This document shows, piece after piece, positions 51,488 to 63,778 of a stretch of DNA of 64,000 bases. The notes beneath the pieces are model-generated. The model was not told the origin of the DNA. It did not search any database and saw only the letters and a program-made list of their open reading frames with translations. This DNA is from Thamnaconus septentrionalis (taxonomy: Eukaryota > Chordata > Actinopteri > Tetraodontiformes > Monacanthidae): assembly GCA_009823395.1 (NCBI GenBank), contig CM020503.1, positions 3,715,001 through 3,779,000 on the forward strand. The letters are read 5' to 3'. The translations under genes and the position numbers were made by a program. Positions within the stretch are counted from its first letter, which is position 1. Each line of letters begins with the position of its first letter.

Positions 51488-53853
51488 CTCTAGGGAGTCA
51501 AACCAACAACCTCTCGATTCACAGTCCATCCGTGTCAACCCTGAGTTGTTTATCCAGAGAGACTCACATCATGTTTCCAAGTCTATTTCCCTGACTTTGA
51601 CTAAAGTTGTCAAAGCAGTCAGCCTTTCACTTCCAAGTCAAGCCAACATTTTCAAAAGGAATCTCGAAACAAGAAGCAACTAAACCACAGTTGAGCTTTT
51701 TACTGCAAGCTATGCCATGCTAACTAAAAGAACCAAATTAATAATTTAATGTGTGATATATTGATTAAAAGTCTCAATATATCACTTAATACATAAATTA
51801 TGGAATGGTCAAATATATAACTATATTTATTTTAAAGAAGTCTTTATTTATTTTGGTAAACATCCAGTGATTATTTTCTGCTTCTTGTGACTGCAGTGCC
51901 ACAACGAAACACTTTTTCTCCTGTAACGTTTAGTAGCTGTTTGGTTTATTTTGTGTTTTGAGGGGGGGCGAGGGGGGTGAAACTACCTTTCCATTTTTTT
52001 GTGGAACACCTGTTGCTCAGTAGCACTACTAGTGGTCAAAAAGCCCACAGCACTTGTGCGCTCCCCATCTCTGCATGCCTTTGTGAAGTGCGAGGATGAG
52101 CAGGGAGCCGCTAGCCGAGAGTCGCTAGCCAAGAGTCGCACAGTAGCTCCTGAACTTGGCGAGCCGACGTGAAGAACATCCAGACCTCTGTGCATGTAAA
52201 CACGACACCGGTCTATTTATCCTGTACCTAAACTCAGTATACAGTGAGGCGGACACATCCGCCCACCCCATACTAACATTGATGATAATATCAGTGCCAT
52301 ACCTGTAACCTGTAAACGCATAGACTATTACCTGTGTACAGTGCGTGGCCGTCTGTCCTGTCTGTCCTGTGAGAGACGATCTGATTGGCCCGCAGGCCTT
52401 CCTCCGTCGCACCGCTGGACTGACTGACTGACGCACAGACGCTGGAGTTCTTTCATGTCCGAGTAGCTTTTTCACGCCGTGTCATTCAGCTCACTCTCCA
52501 CTCCGTCCTCCTGAGTGGCTGCTGGACCAGGGTCGGTGGAGTAGGCGTGGCCGAAAAACGTCTCTTACTGGACACTCACACAGAGGTGGTGGGCCAATCA
52601 GGGGGCAGATTATACACTTCGCATTACTGACTTCTTTTTTATAGTAAGTTCACCTAAAACTCAACGTTGATTGTTCTCCCTCCCTCTAGTTTCTTTAGAA
52701 GAAAGTCTCTGTATGACTGTGAGGAAGGGAGTGACCCCAAGCACCCAGTGAGTCCGTTCAAGGCTGTGCACCGGTAGATGTTTCTGTTCACCAAGGAGGG
52801 GAAATCAAAGCTGAAGATGATTCCTGATGTCATGTGTGTTTAACGCAGTGTCACCCAACATTGTAGCCCTCAGAGTATCACGTTCTAGGTGAGAATTCTA
52901 ACATGAAATGACCTGGCGTTTAGGAAAAGTCGGCAAAGTCCCAAATCTTAGAGGACAATGGAAAAGAAGATCTTTTTTTATTACAGCCATGTTTATCTGT
53001 ATACAAACAAAGATATTAAGATACAAAGACACAACTTGAGGAAGTTTCTCTTTTTGCAAAAGGCTGTAAACAGAGATGTTAATGTCCTGTTGTACAGAGA
53101 TCTGACAAGTTGAATTCATAATCACGAAAGGCTGCTGAACTGGGAAGAAACATAAGTATCTGAAAATAATGTGGGCGCTTCAGCAGTGTTGCACAGTGAA
53201 CCAGTGTGGACCCCATCACTGGATTAGAACTAAAACATTAGGATTCAGTGAATTATATCACAAGAACCAACCAAAAAGTAAAAGCTTTTCTGTACTGTGT
53301 GTCATATAAATGTTTGCAGACGGAAAGAGTCAAATGTTGCTAGTGTGATGTTGGACACAGCAGCTGATCAGTCAGTCAGGACGTGGCTTCAGCCTCTTAA
53401 GGAAGTGCCTAATACTGAATCAGTTCCCGTCTGCAGGGCTGCTCTCTGTCCTTCTGTGTCCCGCTCGACCCGTCTCCTGTCCAAGCTGATGGGGTTTCCG
53501 CGTGAACGCACAAATGTCCAGACTTTGAACTGTGAGCAGGAGACGGAAACCTGTATTTTTTTAAGCGGTCATTTTTCTACATAGACATGAATGTATATTT
53601 ATTTTGTAAAGATGCCCGTGACGGCGTGTCGCACAGATGACTGAACAGAATAGTTTTATACAGTTTGTGATAAGCACTAAGTCGAAATAGAAATACATGA
53701 GTGAGACAGAAGAGACACCTGGATGGGACGTCACCTGGTGTGTTTGCTGATGCTGCTGCTTCGGGCCACCTAGCACTTTAATGTGGTATTACTAACCCTC
53801 ACATTGCTTGTTCCAGTCGACTGTGTACAAGAATATTTCTATATCTAAAGTAA

Positions 53854-53859
53854 AATAAA
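53854..53859 (+). terminator. Candidate cbx7 polyadenylation signal
   Basis: AATAAA followed within 30 bp by a GT-rich stretch (GTTGGGTCTCATTTGTT). Confidence 0.4.
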
Positions 53860-54659
53860 TGTTGGGTCTCATTTGTTAATATTGTAATCAAACGTGTTAT
53901 GTGCTTTTTAATGAACAAGAATCCATTTGAAGATGTTCATGCATTTTGGGAGATATTGGACCGCTGGAGTGACGGCTGATTGAGACATTGTTCAAATCAC
54001 TTGATCGCTGATGATTGAATTACAACTCTACCAACATTTTTAACTATTACTGTCTGCCGTAAAGTGGTTTATTTCTGCTCCTAAATGTTTGGAGATTAAA
54101 CGAAGGAAAGAAAGAAGAAGGAGCGCTGCTTGGGTCCTTTAAATAAAGCAGGTGCTCTTTGGTTGGGGTGTATTCATGGATGCTGACCGATTCAGTGAAT
54201 TCATTGCACGAAAAATGGAGAGTGTGCAATTGAAGTGCAGGATGATAAACTGAAAAATCCAAGGTATATAGAAAATTAAACATCATTTATTTTGGCATGG
54301 CTACACAGGTTAAAGTGAGTGGACCTATGCCTTTCAGCTTTTTGCCTTCCTCAAGAGTAAAAGTCCCAACTGTCATGAACACATCTTGTTCACACACAGA
54401 GATTTCAATTAGTAATCAGAGATTATGGGGCACACCTGTGGCTCACCCAAGCCACGTGGGCTGCACTGTGCAAGGATTTAACTGAATCTGTCAGCTTCTA
54501 TGTATGGAGATTACTTTTAACTCTGGATGTAACCTTGTTAACCATCTGAACCATGTTAGCTCTCATATTTGAAGTCTCCATCATTAAAAAGTGAAAGAAA
54601 TGGAGCTCAAAGTATTTAAAAATATTTTTTAAAATATGGACTCTGACTTGCCTGAAATG

Positions 54660-55376
54660 ACAGCGGGCTGGTGAGCGCTGTCGCCTCACAGCAAGAAGGT
54701 CGTGGGTTCAAATCCAGACCTGGGACCTTTCTGTGTGGAGTTTGCATGTTCTGCCCGGGCTCTCTCCGGGTTCTCCGGCTTCCTCCCCAGTCCAGAAACA
54801 TGCATGTGAGGTGAATTGGGAACTCTAAATTGTCAAATGGTTGTTTGTCTCTATGTGGCCCTGTGATGAACTGGCCACTGGTCCAGGGGGGTCACCCTGC
54901 CTTCACCCAGTGACAGCTGGGAGAGGCTCCTGCAGACCCCTGAGACTCTGAGTGCAGGAGGACGAGGCATGGGCCAACTACGGCCTGGGGGCCATATGTG
55001 GCGTGTTAAGCTTTTTATCCGGCCCACTGAACTCGAATAAATCATATTAATAGTAAAAAAGGTAATAAAATAGCTGTATTTCATCCATTTTTTCAACGTT
55101 TTAAGAGTCATTTCAATAAAGAGCTAAATACCATGGGGCTCCAAAGACACATATTTTGTTGTAATGCTTTTGTTCACTTTCAGTTGACATTATAGCACAT
55201 GTATTCTACATATACCATGATATTTTATTTTACTCCTATGAGGTGGGTCACCAAAACACTCCAATAATCTGCTGCTGCTCCAGCTCCCCTTGTCAAATTT
55301 TAGAACCCGTTGTGGCCCACCAGTCAAACGGTTTGCCCACCGCTGGTGCAGAAGATAGATGGATGGATGGATTGAT
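54660..55376 (+). mobile_element. DANA/HE1-like SINE interrupted by a family-1 hAT-like element
   Basis: SINE head and body run from about 54660 (AGCGCTGTCGCCTCACAGCA) to about 54960. The hAT-like copy (54963-55345, inverted orientation, GGCATGGGCCAACTACGG to GGTTTGCCCACCGCTG) follows. The SINE tail GCAGAAGATAGATGGATGGA resumes after it. GTGCAGGA (54952-54959) and GTGCAGAA (55346-55353) are the likely target duplication. Confidence 0.8.
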
Positions 55377-55833
55377 GTTTTAGGCCTGGAAAATGTCCAC
55401 TCTCTACTAGTTATTAAAGATGCAGTTTTCTGGAAATCTGTTGGGGTTTTTTTTTTTTAAATCATTTATTTGTCCATGTTTCTCCACTGAATTTAATCTA
55501 AAATTATTATGTTTTGGTATCTTTAATGGAAATATTTGTTTACATTCTGTTTTTGTTTTTTTGTAAATATTTACAAGGTAATAGTTAAAAACCGTCTTAT
55601 ACTAGATTTAAAGATGTATACAAACAAAAGCATCCTGGTGATTTGGTGATTCTGGTATTTCACATCCTTGTTATTAAAAGACAAACAAAACTAAATCTAC
55701 AATCACTATCAACTCCACTCAAGCATGTTCAAAGATGTATTCTTATATAGTCATTTATTAACCAGCAGACAATATCTTACATAAATATGAAAAAAAGCAA
55801 TAACGGAGTATTTTTTTCAATGGTACAAACATA

Positions 55834-55839
55834 CTTTAT
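55834..55839 (-). terminator. Candidate ep300 polyadenylation signal
   Basis: TTTATT on the plus strand, that is AATAAA on the minus strand, about 2.4 kb after the ep300 stop codon. The AT-rich 3' UTR occupies 55815-58255. Confidence 0.4.
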
Positions 55840-58255
55840 TGTACAATTAATTTATTGGCAAAAAAAACAATCAGACCACCAAAATAACTTAAAAGAAACT
55901 AATGAAAAATGAAAATGGAGCAACAGTTATTTTTGCCTTCGCTCAGCAAGCACCAAAATTGTTAAGAGGAACGAAAAAGTGGTCAAAGATTCCATTCGAA
56001 TACTAAAACAAATATTTAAATAGTCTTATTTTCCAGTCGTCTCTTTTAGGAGAAGAAATGATTTAAACAAAACTATTTGTTCAGTTGCCATCAGTTTGTA
56101 CAGTGATTCAGTATGTTTACAACTATATTCATGTACATGAAACATTTCTTAGAAAGGATGGTGAACTCCGCGGCCTCCCAACAGCAAACCAAGTGTCTGC
56201 AGTGTCTTCTTGCATTACCATAACATCTTCGATACAAAAGAAAACATGTTTTTTTTTTTTTTTTATCTAATAATTCCTGTAGCTTCAAGTTTTATTTCCA
56301 AAAAATAAAATTAAATAATATATCTATATATAAAAGACAGTTTTTCCTTGATTTTTTTTATCTTATAAAATAAGTCTCAAGATATATTGCCACCTGGTTC
56401 TTATGCGTCCCTCCCCAACCCGAAGAAAAAAAAGAGAGAAAAATAGTGAGTGTGAGACCCTTTTGTCTTCAGTCCTCTCCTTTAAAAAGCTAAGTGACCA
56501 AATTTAAACTCTCTCCGATCACACCTCTGACCAACCTCTGCATTGGCTCTGTACTCGGGGTGCAGGGTTTTCCTCATCCTGTTTCTATTAAACGTCTGTT
56601 TTGAGATTGCTCAGGTGTGTGATGTGTTGCGACCCCCCCCTCCTCCCGCCCTCCCTCCCTCCCTTCCTCCCTCCCGTAAAACCTTCTCAAAAAATACACA
56701 GAAAAAGGCGCATTGGTGCTCATGACCTACTACACCCCATACTGTACCTTTTAGAAAAAACAAACAAAAAAATCTCAATACTGTACAGTAGCTCAGGAGT
56801 ACTTTGTAGTTTTTTTTTTTCATTTTTGTAGTTTTTTTTTGTTGTTGTTGTCATTTTGTTACAGATACAGCAAATACCAAATCATACGAGAAGGGAAAAC
56901 AGGCAGCAGGAAGAACTCTCTGCTCATTAGGAAATTAAACTATGTACAGGTTCTCTTTCTAAACACATCTCCAACTTCCGTTACAAAGAAGAGTATCCGA
57001 GTCCACCGTTTCTTACATTTTTGTACAGTGCTGACGTGAAGTCATTTATGTGGCTGAAAAGCAGTCATTAGAAAAACAAAGGAGCAGAAAGAAAAACAGA
57101 AAAAGACAGGGAAGGACATTAGAATGAAACCACAGAGGTTGAGGATACAGGCAGGATTTTCGTAAACAAAAACAAAAACTGCAACCCCCGTTTTTCCAAT
57201 AAGAGAAAAAAAAGGACAACTGCCTCCACGTCATAATCCATATACACAAGGCTGTCATATGTACACACAGGCACGCACGCACACACACACAACCTAAAAA
57301 CAAGAGCCAGCTTCTTCACCACCAGGGGGCGCAACATGCCCCACGTTGTTTCTGACATCAACAGTTTATGGCCCATTTTTCAAACGAGGTGGCAAAGTCG
57401 GGAGCCGAAGATGAAGATGGAGGTGGGATTCTTTTTTCTCTCCTTCTCCTTCTTCTACATATCCTCGGACAAATATAAGCAAAAGCCACAGTCAATATAT
57501 AACCCACTCTCCTCAACACTGATGAGCTCCTCCACCCATAATCAACTGTGCCCTCCAACCCATCCAATAGAGATTATGTCTATACAAGTGAACTGCTGCA
57601 GTCGCTGTAAAAAAAAAAAAAAAAATTTCAAAATTAAGAAAACTTCTCAGGAAGATCACTGCAAAAACCATCCCGAGGAAAGTAGATATGTTGTCGCACG
57701 TGTTATGATGCGTTCAGGGCGGAGGGGGGTTGGAAATAAAATATAATTGCTCTGCAGAACAGTTACAATTCTGAGTATTGAAGAGGAAGAAAATAAACAA
57801 TTAAAAAGGTACATTGTGTCAACTTGCGTTAATTTTTTTAGCCGTTATTTAAAATCTTAAAAATATCTGTAAAAAGGCAAAATTCTCAGTCCCCAAAAAT
57901 ATTGTGTCATAGGCTTAAGGAAGAAATATCTTCAACCTGAAACACTGCCCTTCCACCGGTTTTTGTACACAATTGGCAAAAATAGATAGATATATATTAA
58001 CAAGCAATAACTTACCATTGTCTTAATTTATTCATTTATTGACTTCTAAGATTTATGGTGCATCTCCCATAGGAAGGAAGCCTCAGTTCCTATTTACACA
58101 TCACAAAAATACTTAAATAAAAAATAAAAACTTCTAAAACCCGAAGCCCAACCGCTGCCTCGCTCCTACTGTTTCTCTTTTATTTTGTGTGTGTGGCAGT
58201 TTGTGGTTGGGTGCCAACTGCTCAGCACTCGGAGGCCTGCAGCCTGGAGTCGAGG
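55840..58255 (-). other. ep300 3' UTR
   Basis: AT-rich, with T- and A-runs and several TGTA-type motifs. No open frame here has support. A C-rich strip lies at 56631-56676. Confidence 0.5.
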
Positions 58256-58956
58256 CTACATCAGGTCCAGACTGTTGTGGTTCATGTTCGTTCCCAGCTC
58301 CTGGCTGCCGCCGCCGCCGCTGTTGCCGCCGCTATTCCCACCCAGCATGTCCGACGGCGCCCCCTGGCTGCCGTGCATCCCCGTCATCCCGCTCAGCTGA
58401 GACATGATGGAGTTCTGGTCCGAGCTGAACTGACTGGGGTCCACGGCGCCTCCCGGCGGCGGCTGCTGCTGCGGCGGCAGCTGCTGCGGCGGCGCCATGC
58501 TGGGGTGATGCTGCGCGAGGTGGCCTGGTGAGGCGACCCGTCGTCTGGTGGGTCTGCGGGAGATGCGGTGCGGCGAGGGCTGAGTCTGCGAGGAGGGCAT
58601 GCATGCTGGGACGGGCTGGAGTGCGGCGGCTGCGACTGCGGGCCGGGCGAGGGCTGCGGCGAGCGCACCTGGCTGCTGAGCGAGGCGCGGGGCCCAGGCC
58701 CCTGGCCCTGCAGGTGGGGCGACTGGGCCAGGGGCTGCTGGGGGCTCATGGGGCTGCTGTGCTGGGCCGGGGAGCCGGCGCCCAGGTGCTGCTGCTGCAG
58801 CAGCCTCTGGTGGATGTTCTGGTGCAGCTGCGACACCCCGCCCTGCTGCTGCGGCCCCTGGCCCGGTCCTGGCCCACCTTGGCCCGGCTGAAGCGGGGGT
58901 CCTCCGGGGCCCACCGTGCCACCGCCGGGACCTCCGTCTTGGCCGCCCATGGGATT

Positions 58957-58999
<43 letters not shown>

Positions 59000-59249
59000 A
59001 TCTGGAGCTGATGCTGAAGCCTCTGCTGCAGCGCCGCCGCCACCTGCGACATTGAGTTGGGGTACGGCTGCTGCTGGCCCAGCTGACCCGGCCCACCAGG
59101 TGGACCTCCTTGCTGCTGCGGGGGACCCCCCACAGCTCCGCCGCCGGGCTGGGCTTGGGAAGACGGCGGCATTCCTGGCTGTCCGTTGCCAGGCTGCATG
59201 AACCCTTGTTGGCTCTGCTGCTGCTGGAACTGCCCGTGGTTCCCCATCT

Positions 59250-59299
<50 letters not shown>

Positions 59300-59383
59300 A
59301 GGTGTCTCCTCATCATATCTCTGAACTGTGGAGTCATGTTAGCCATGTTTCCTGGTTGTCCGGCCTGCATTGCCCCCTGCTGC

Positions 59384-59427
<44 letters not shown>

Positions 59428-59474
59428 CAGTGCAGCCAGCTGCTGTTTCTGTAGACTTCCGGGCAGCATTGGAC

Positions 59475-59505
<31 letters not shown>

Positions 59506-60013
59506 TTGTTGTTGCAGCTGCTGAAGCTGAGCCATGGTGGGCATGTTTCCTCCACCAGCGCCTCCCTGTGCCATGTTCATGCCTGGCTGTCCCGCCTGGT
59601 TCATGTTGGCCTGCTGTTGTCCGTCCATGTTTGGAAGCTGGTTGGCCCCGGGCCCTACTGCAGGCCCCTGGAGCCTCACGCCTCCTGGACCCCCTTGCTG
59701 AGGCCCTCCTGCTACTCCTCCTGGTCCTACGGCGCCGGGGCCACCCTGACCACCCTGATACCTGGCCGCCCTCTGCCTGATGAACGCCGCCATGAGTGGC
59801 GGGTTGGCGCGGAGGATGTGGAGGACCTGCTGCTGCTGGTTGGGCGAGGTGGGCGAGCGCAGCGTCCTCAGGAGGTCCTGCAGCGCGGCCTGCGGCAGGT
59901 TTCCAGCGACACCTGCGGCCGCCACCGAAGGGGGAATCCCTCCCGCTCCTCCAGACATCACCGGCATCATGCCGCGGGTTCCCTGCTGCGGATGCTGCTG
60001 GTTCATCGGAGGC

Positions 60014-60061
<48 letters not shown>

Positions 60062-60521
60062 GCCATGTGACCCATCAGGCCCTGCCTTTGTTGTGGGTTC
60101 ATGGCCGGCCCACCGGGCCCCCACTGATGGTTCCCTGGGGGAAGCTGCCCGCCGCCTCCCTGCTGGACTTGCTGGAGTTGCTGCTGGACCTGAGGGGGCA
60201 GCTGAGACTGGGGGCCGCCCTGCTGCATCCCGGCCAGCATCCCCTGCTGCTGCGGGTCCAACATAGTCCTGCCGACGACTCCCTGAGCCTGCGGGGGCAT
60301 GCCCTGGGCGCCCATGTGGGACATGCCCATCTGTACCGGGGCGTTCTGGTGGTGGGGGTGAGAGGGCATCATGGTCACCTGGCTCAGCCCGCGTGCCTGG
60401 ACCTGAGCCATCTGCCGCTGAGTCTCTGCGAGGCGCTGGATCTTCAGGGCCGTCTCCACGGCGGCCAGCGGGGGGCCCTGCTGCTGGCCTGGCACCGGCA
60501 TCGACCCCTGACCTTGGCTGG

Positions 60522-60552
<31 letters not shown>

Positions 60553-63500
60553 TGGCGTGGCTGGGCCCAGCCCAGGTTTGCCCATGGACTGGTGCAGGGG
60601 GGAGGCTGCAGGAGGTCTGGGGTTGTACGGAGGCAAACCAGCAGGATGCTGCTGCTGCTGCTGCTGGAGCTGGAGCTGCTGCAGGTTGGGAGGCGGCTGC
60701 TGCTGCTGCTGCTGCAACTGAGGCAGCATTTGCTGCTGGGGGGAATTCATCATGCCGACTCCGGGGCCGCCGCCCACTTGCTGAAACTGGTGGAGAGGGT
60801 GTTGAGGGGGCAGAGCTCCGCACTGCTGCTGTAGCTGCTGTTGCTGCAGCGGAGCCCCCATCCCCGCCATGCCGCCCATCCCCACGCCCTGCTGCTGAGG
60901 AAGCGCAGCCATGTTGCCCTGGGTGGGTGTCTGCGGAGTCGGGGGCTGGGTGCCGGGCGTGGGCGTCCCGGGACCGCCGGCTCCGTTGTTGGCTCCGGGG
61001 GAGGGGAGGCCGTTGCCCCCTGGGGCTCCGCCGGGTGGAGGCTGGCCGACGCGCTGCATGCTGGCCATCCTCCTCCGCAGCATCTGCGCCTGCTGCAGCC
61101 GATGCTGCAGCTGCTGCTGGCGGAGCTTGTGCTTGATGTTGAGGCAGAAGGGGACGGGGCACTTGTTCTCCTGACAGTGCTTGGCGTGGTAGCAGCACAG
61201 GGCGATGAGCTGCTTGCAGATGGGGCAGCCGCCGTTGGTTTTCCTCTTGCAGCTCTTGGTGTGCTGCACGACGCGCTTCATCTTCTGGCAGGACGGCAGC
61301 GAGCAGTTGGCGTTGCGGCACTGGCAGGCGTGCACCAGCGACTGGATGCAGCGCTGGATGCTGAGGCGGCGGGAGTCTCCGGGGCTCTGAGTGGTGGCGG
61401 CGGCCTGGTTGCTGCTCTCGTCGTCCAGGCCCAGGCCCAGCTTCTCCATCTTGTGCTCGTGGCCCTTGGAGTTGTAGCAGGTGATGCAGAGGTCGTAGTC
61501 CTGCGGGGGAAACAGAGAGTCAGAGGCGTTAGCAGGTTCTGCTCACGCAACGGGCTTTTTTTTAAATAAGCGGTCAGTCTTGACCTGTGAGAATTCTCAC
61601 CTCGCAGACTGTGCAGTGGAAGCGGGTCTCCACGTGGTGCTTGCACTCGTTACAGGTGTAGACGAAGCGGTCCTGGCTTTGGTTATGCAACTCCACCAGC
61701 ATGCACATGGAGCTCCACTTGGAGCGCCGCAGGGAGCTGAACTCCAGGTGCTTGTCACGCGCCAGCGTCAAGAAAGCGTCGCGGCCGTCCATCAGGTCGC
61801 ACGCCATCAGCGGATCCGGGTCCTGGATAGGGGGCAAGGCGTTCGCCATGGGGCCGGCAATCAGGCGGATCACAAAGAACACCTGAGGTGTGGAGAAGGA
61901 GGGCAGACAAGAGGGGGTGCAGTGACCCAGTTAAACATTCTGCCAGCAGAGTAGAAGGAACTCAGAGAAAGCAGCAAAGTGTCTTGGAACAATTCCACTT
62001 TCTTTGCATTTACTTCTTTCAGCCAGTCGTTTGCTGGTAACATCATGCGTCATTTCAGTGAAATACCTCTTTGTGTTTTTCCATAGTGGCATAGAGCTTC
62101 TGTGAAAGGTCGTTTGAGACATTAGGCATCCCCGGCTTCTTCTTATTGGCACGGCTCAGGCTGCTCTTGTTCTTACTCGTCTTTTTGTTGTTCTTCTTCT
62201 TTGCATTTTTGCTGTCACCTTTTGTGTCCTGTGACAGATAGGAGGGGAAAGAAACATAAAAATAAGCCTCATGAATAACACACACACGCCTCTATAAGAG
62301 CAGTGAATGAACAAATCTCTAATATGATGCAATATGCCCTTCGAAACATCAAATCATTTCTCCCCCTTTTTCCCAAAAAGCAACACACAGGCAAAGGGCC
62401 TTGTTGGGGAACATCCTGGAGTATTGTGGGTATTCTTACATCAATGCTCTCATTGGATGTGCTGTTCTCCTCTCTTTTGCGCTCCTCCTCTTCCTGCTCG
62501 AGCTCTTTGATGCTCTCCTCCAGCACATTGGGCCAAAAGTCACCCTCAAAGTACGGCAGCTCCTTGGCACTGGTCAAGCGGTCTTCAGTCGCCTGCTTGA
62601 AGATGTCCTTTGGGGGTGGAGAAAAAATAAAGTGAGAATTTTACAAACTGCTGTTAAACAATAGTTACGGGGTATATATTCTCACATATTCCGTGTTCAT
62701 AAAAAATGCTTCATAATTTTATAACTCGTATAGAAGACTTGCTACTCCTTTAATGTGTAGAATCCAAGATGAAGGCCTTTACCTTGTAGTCATGCACTAT
62801 CCGCTCCGCCACCGCTTTGTCCAGCATCTTCTTATACCACTCCTGCAGTCGTTTGGGCTTTGGGATCTTCTGATCGGCAGGGTGACAGTGGAAGATGTAG
62901 TCGTCCCCCTCACTGGGTGGGCAGGCCCAGATATGACCAGTGGTGTAGCTGATGGGAACGGGAGACGATGCAAAAAGACAGAGAAAGAAAGTAAAATGTT
63001 AAACGTTTTGCAGGAAAAGATGAAAATGTGAACTGATCATCAAGATTCTGATGAACACTGCGTTTGGGAAGCAGCACGTACCCCAACTTCTTCACGTACT
63101 CCAAGTAACCAATGAGAATTTCATGGTAGACGGCTGTTCTTAAGGAGCGAGGTCGGAAGAAGTGGACGCTGTCCAGGTAGGAAATGTACACGCGTCTAGA
63201 TGAAGGAAAAAGAAACAAATTAGTAACATGGTGAGTTTTAAAAATAAACAAATACACACGCTGTTGAAATACTGTCGTCATACCTCTGGTTGGGTTGAGG
63301 GCAGTCCGATCCATATTCTTGAACATGCATGCCAAAGAAGCAGACCTCTGCTCCGTCAATGTCTTCAAACGCAAACAAGGCTTTTGTTCTGTATGGGAAA
63401 GACTCTGACATCTCCCCACTGTCCACAAATCTGGAGGAAAATGGTGGCAAAACAACATGTATAAGACTGAGATCAGACAGTTCAAATGTGTCATACATAA

Positions 63501-63778
63501 TTTGTATCAAATAAGTTCAACAAAGACTTTTGACTTTTTTTTGACAAACTGTCTCTCTAGCCAGTCAATGATTCAAGTCCATTCATTACTTCTTTGGTTT
63601 GCTCGGCTCTCTTGTCTTTGTTTTTACCTGGACTTCATTCCTGGTTTCACTTCCACCACCTTGTCAGACACATGTACAACACGGATGGTGACCTCTCCAG
63701 CCTCTGGGTGGCTCTGGCGCTTCAGGAAGTCATTTACCCTGGTCTCCAGGAAACCGCCCAGCCGCGTCTGAGGCAATC
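58256..63778 (-). CDS. ep300: Histone acetyltransferase p300 (EP300), C-terminal part, 5' end outside window
   Basis: p300 acetylates histones (H3K18/K27) and transcription factors as a nuclear coactivator. Exons on the minus strand: 63628-63778, 63284-63430, 63082-63195, 62783-62948, 62440-62607, 62067-62228, 61601-61882 and a final 3.2-kb exon 58256-61500. Seen in order: the HAT domain ([51 protein letters not shown]), the lysine-rich autoacetylation loop ([17 protein letters not shown]), the ZZ finger ([14 protein letters not shown]) and the TAZ2 zinc domain ([30 protein letters not shown]). Then come the NCBD/IBiD region ([20 protein letters not shown]) and a Q-rich tail with at least seven poly-Gln tracts. 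EENSTSNES and [10 protein letters not shown] favour p300 over CBP. The uncorrected frame stops at 58393. The conserved terminal peptide ([13 protein letters not shown] to NHNSLDLM, stop at 58256) lies in another frame, implying base losses near 58527-58610. Confidence 0.94.

Larger units (their letters stand above)
49184..53859 (+). other. cbx7 3' UTR and downstream DNA
   Basis: Begins with poly(G) runs (about 49217-49231 and 49458-49468), then a SINE, a minisatellite and a hAT-like element listed separately. The nearest convincing poly(A) signal is AATAAA at 53854-53859. Whether the UTR really runs 4.7 kb is uncertain. Confidence 0.45.

Noticed and set aside
59339..61321. 660-codon open frame antiphase to ep300 on the minus strand, and several long plus-strand frames over 58528-61569
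   Set aside because: They are shadows of the GC-rich CAG-repeat exon. Their products are poly-Ala, poly-Leu, poly-Ser or poly-Cys tracts, and only the p300 frame has domains.
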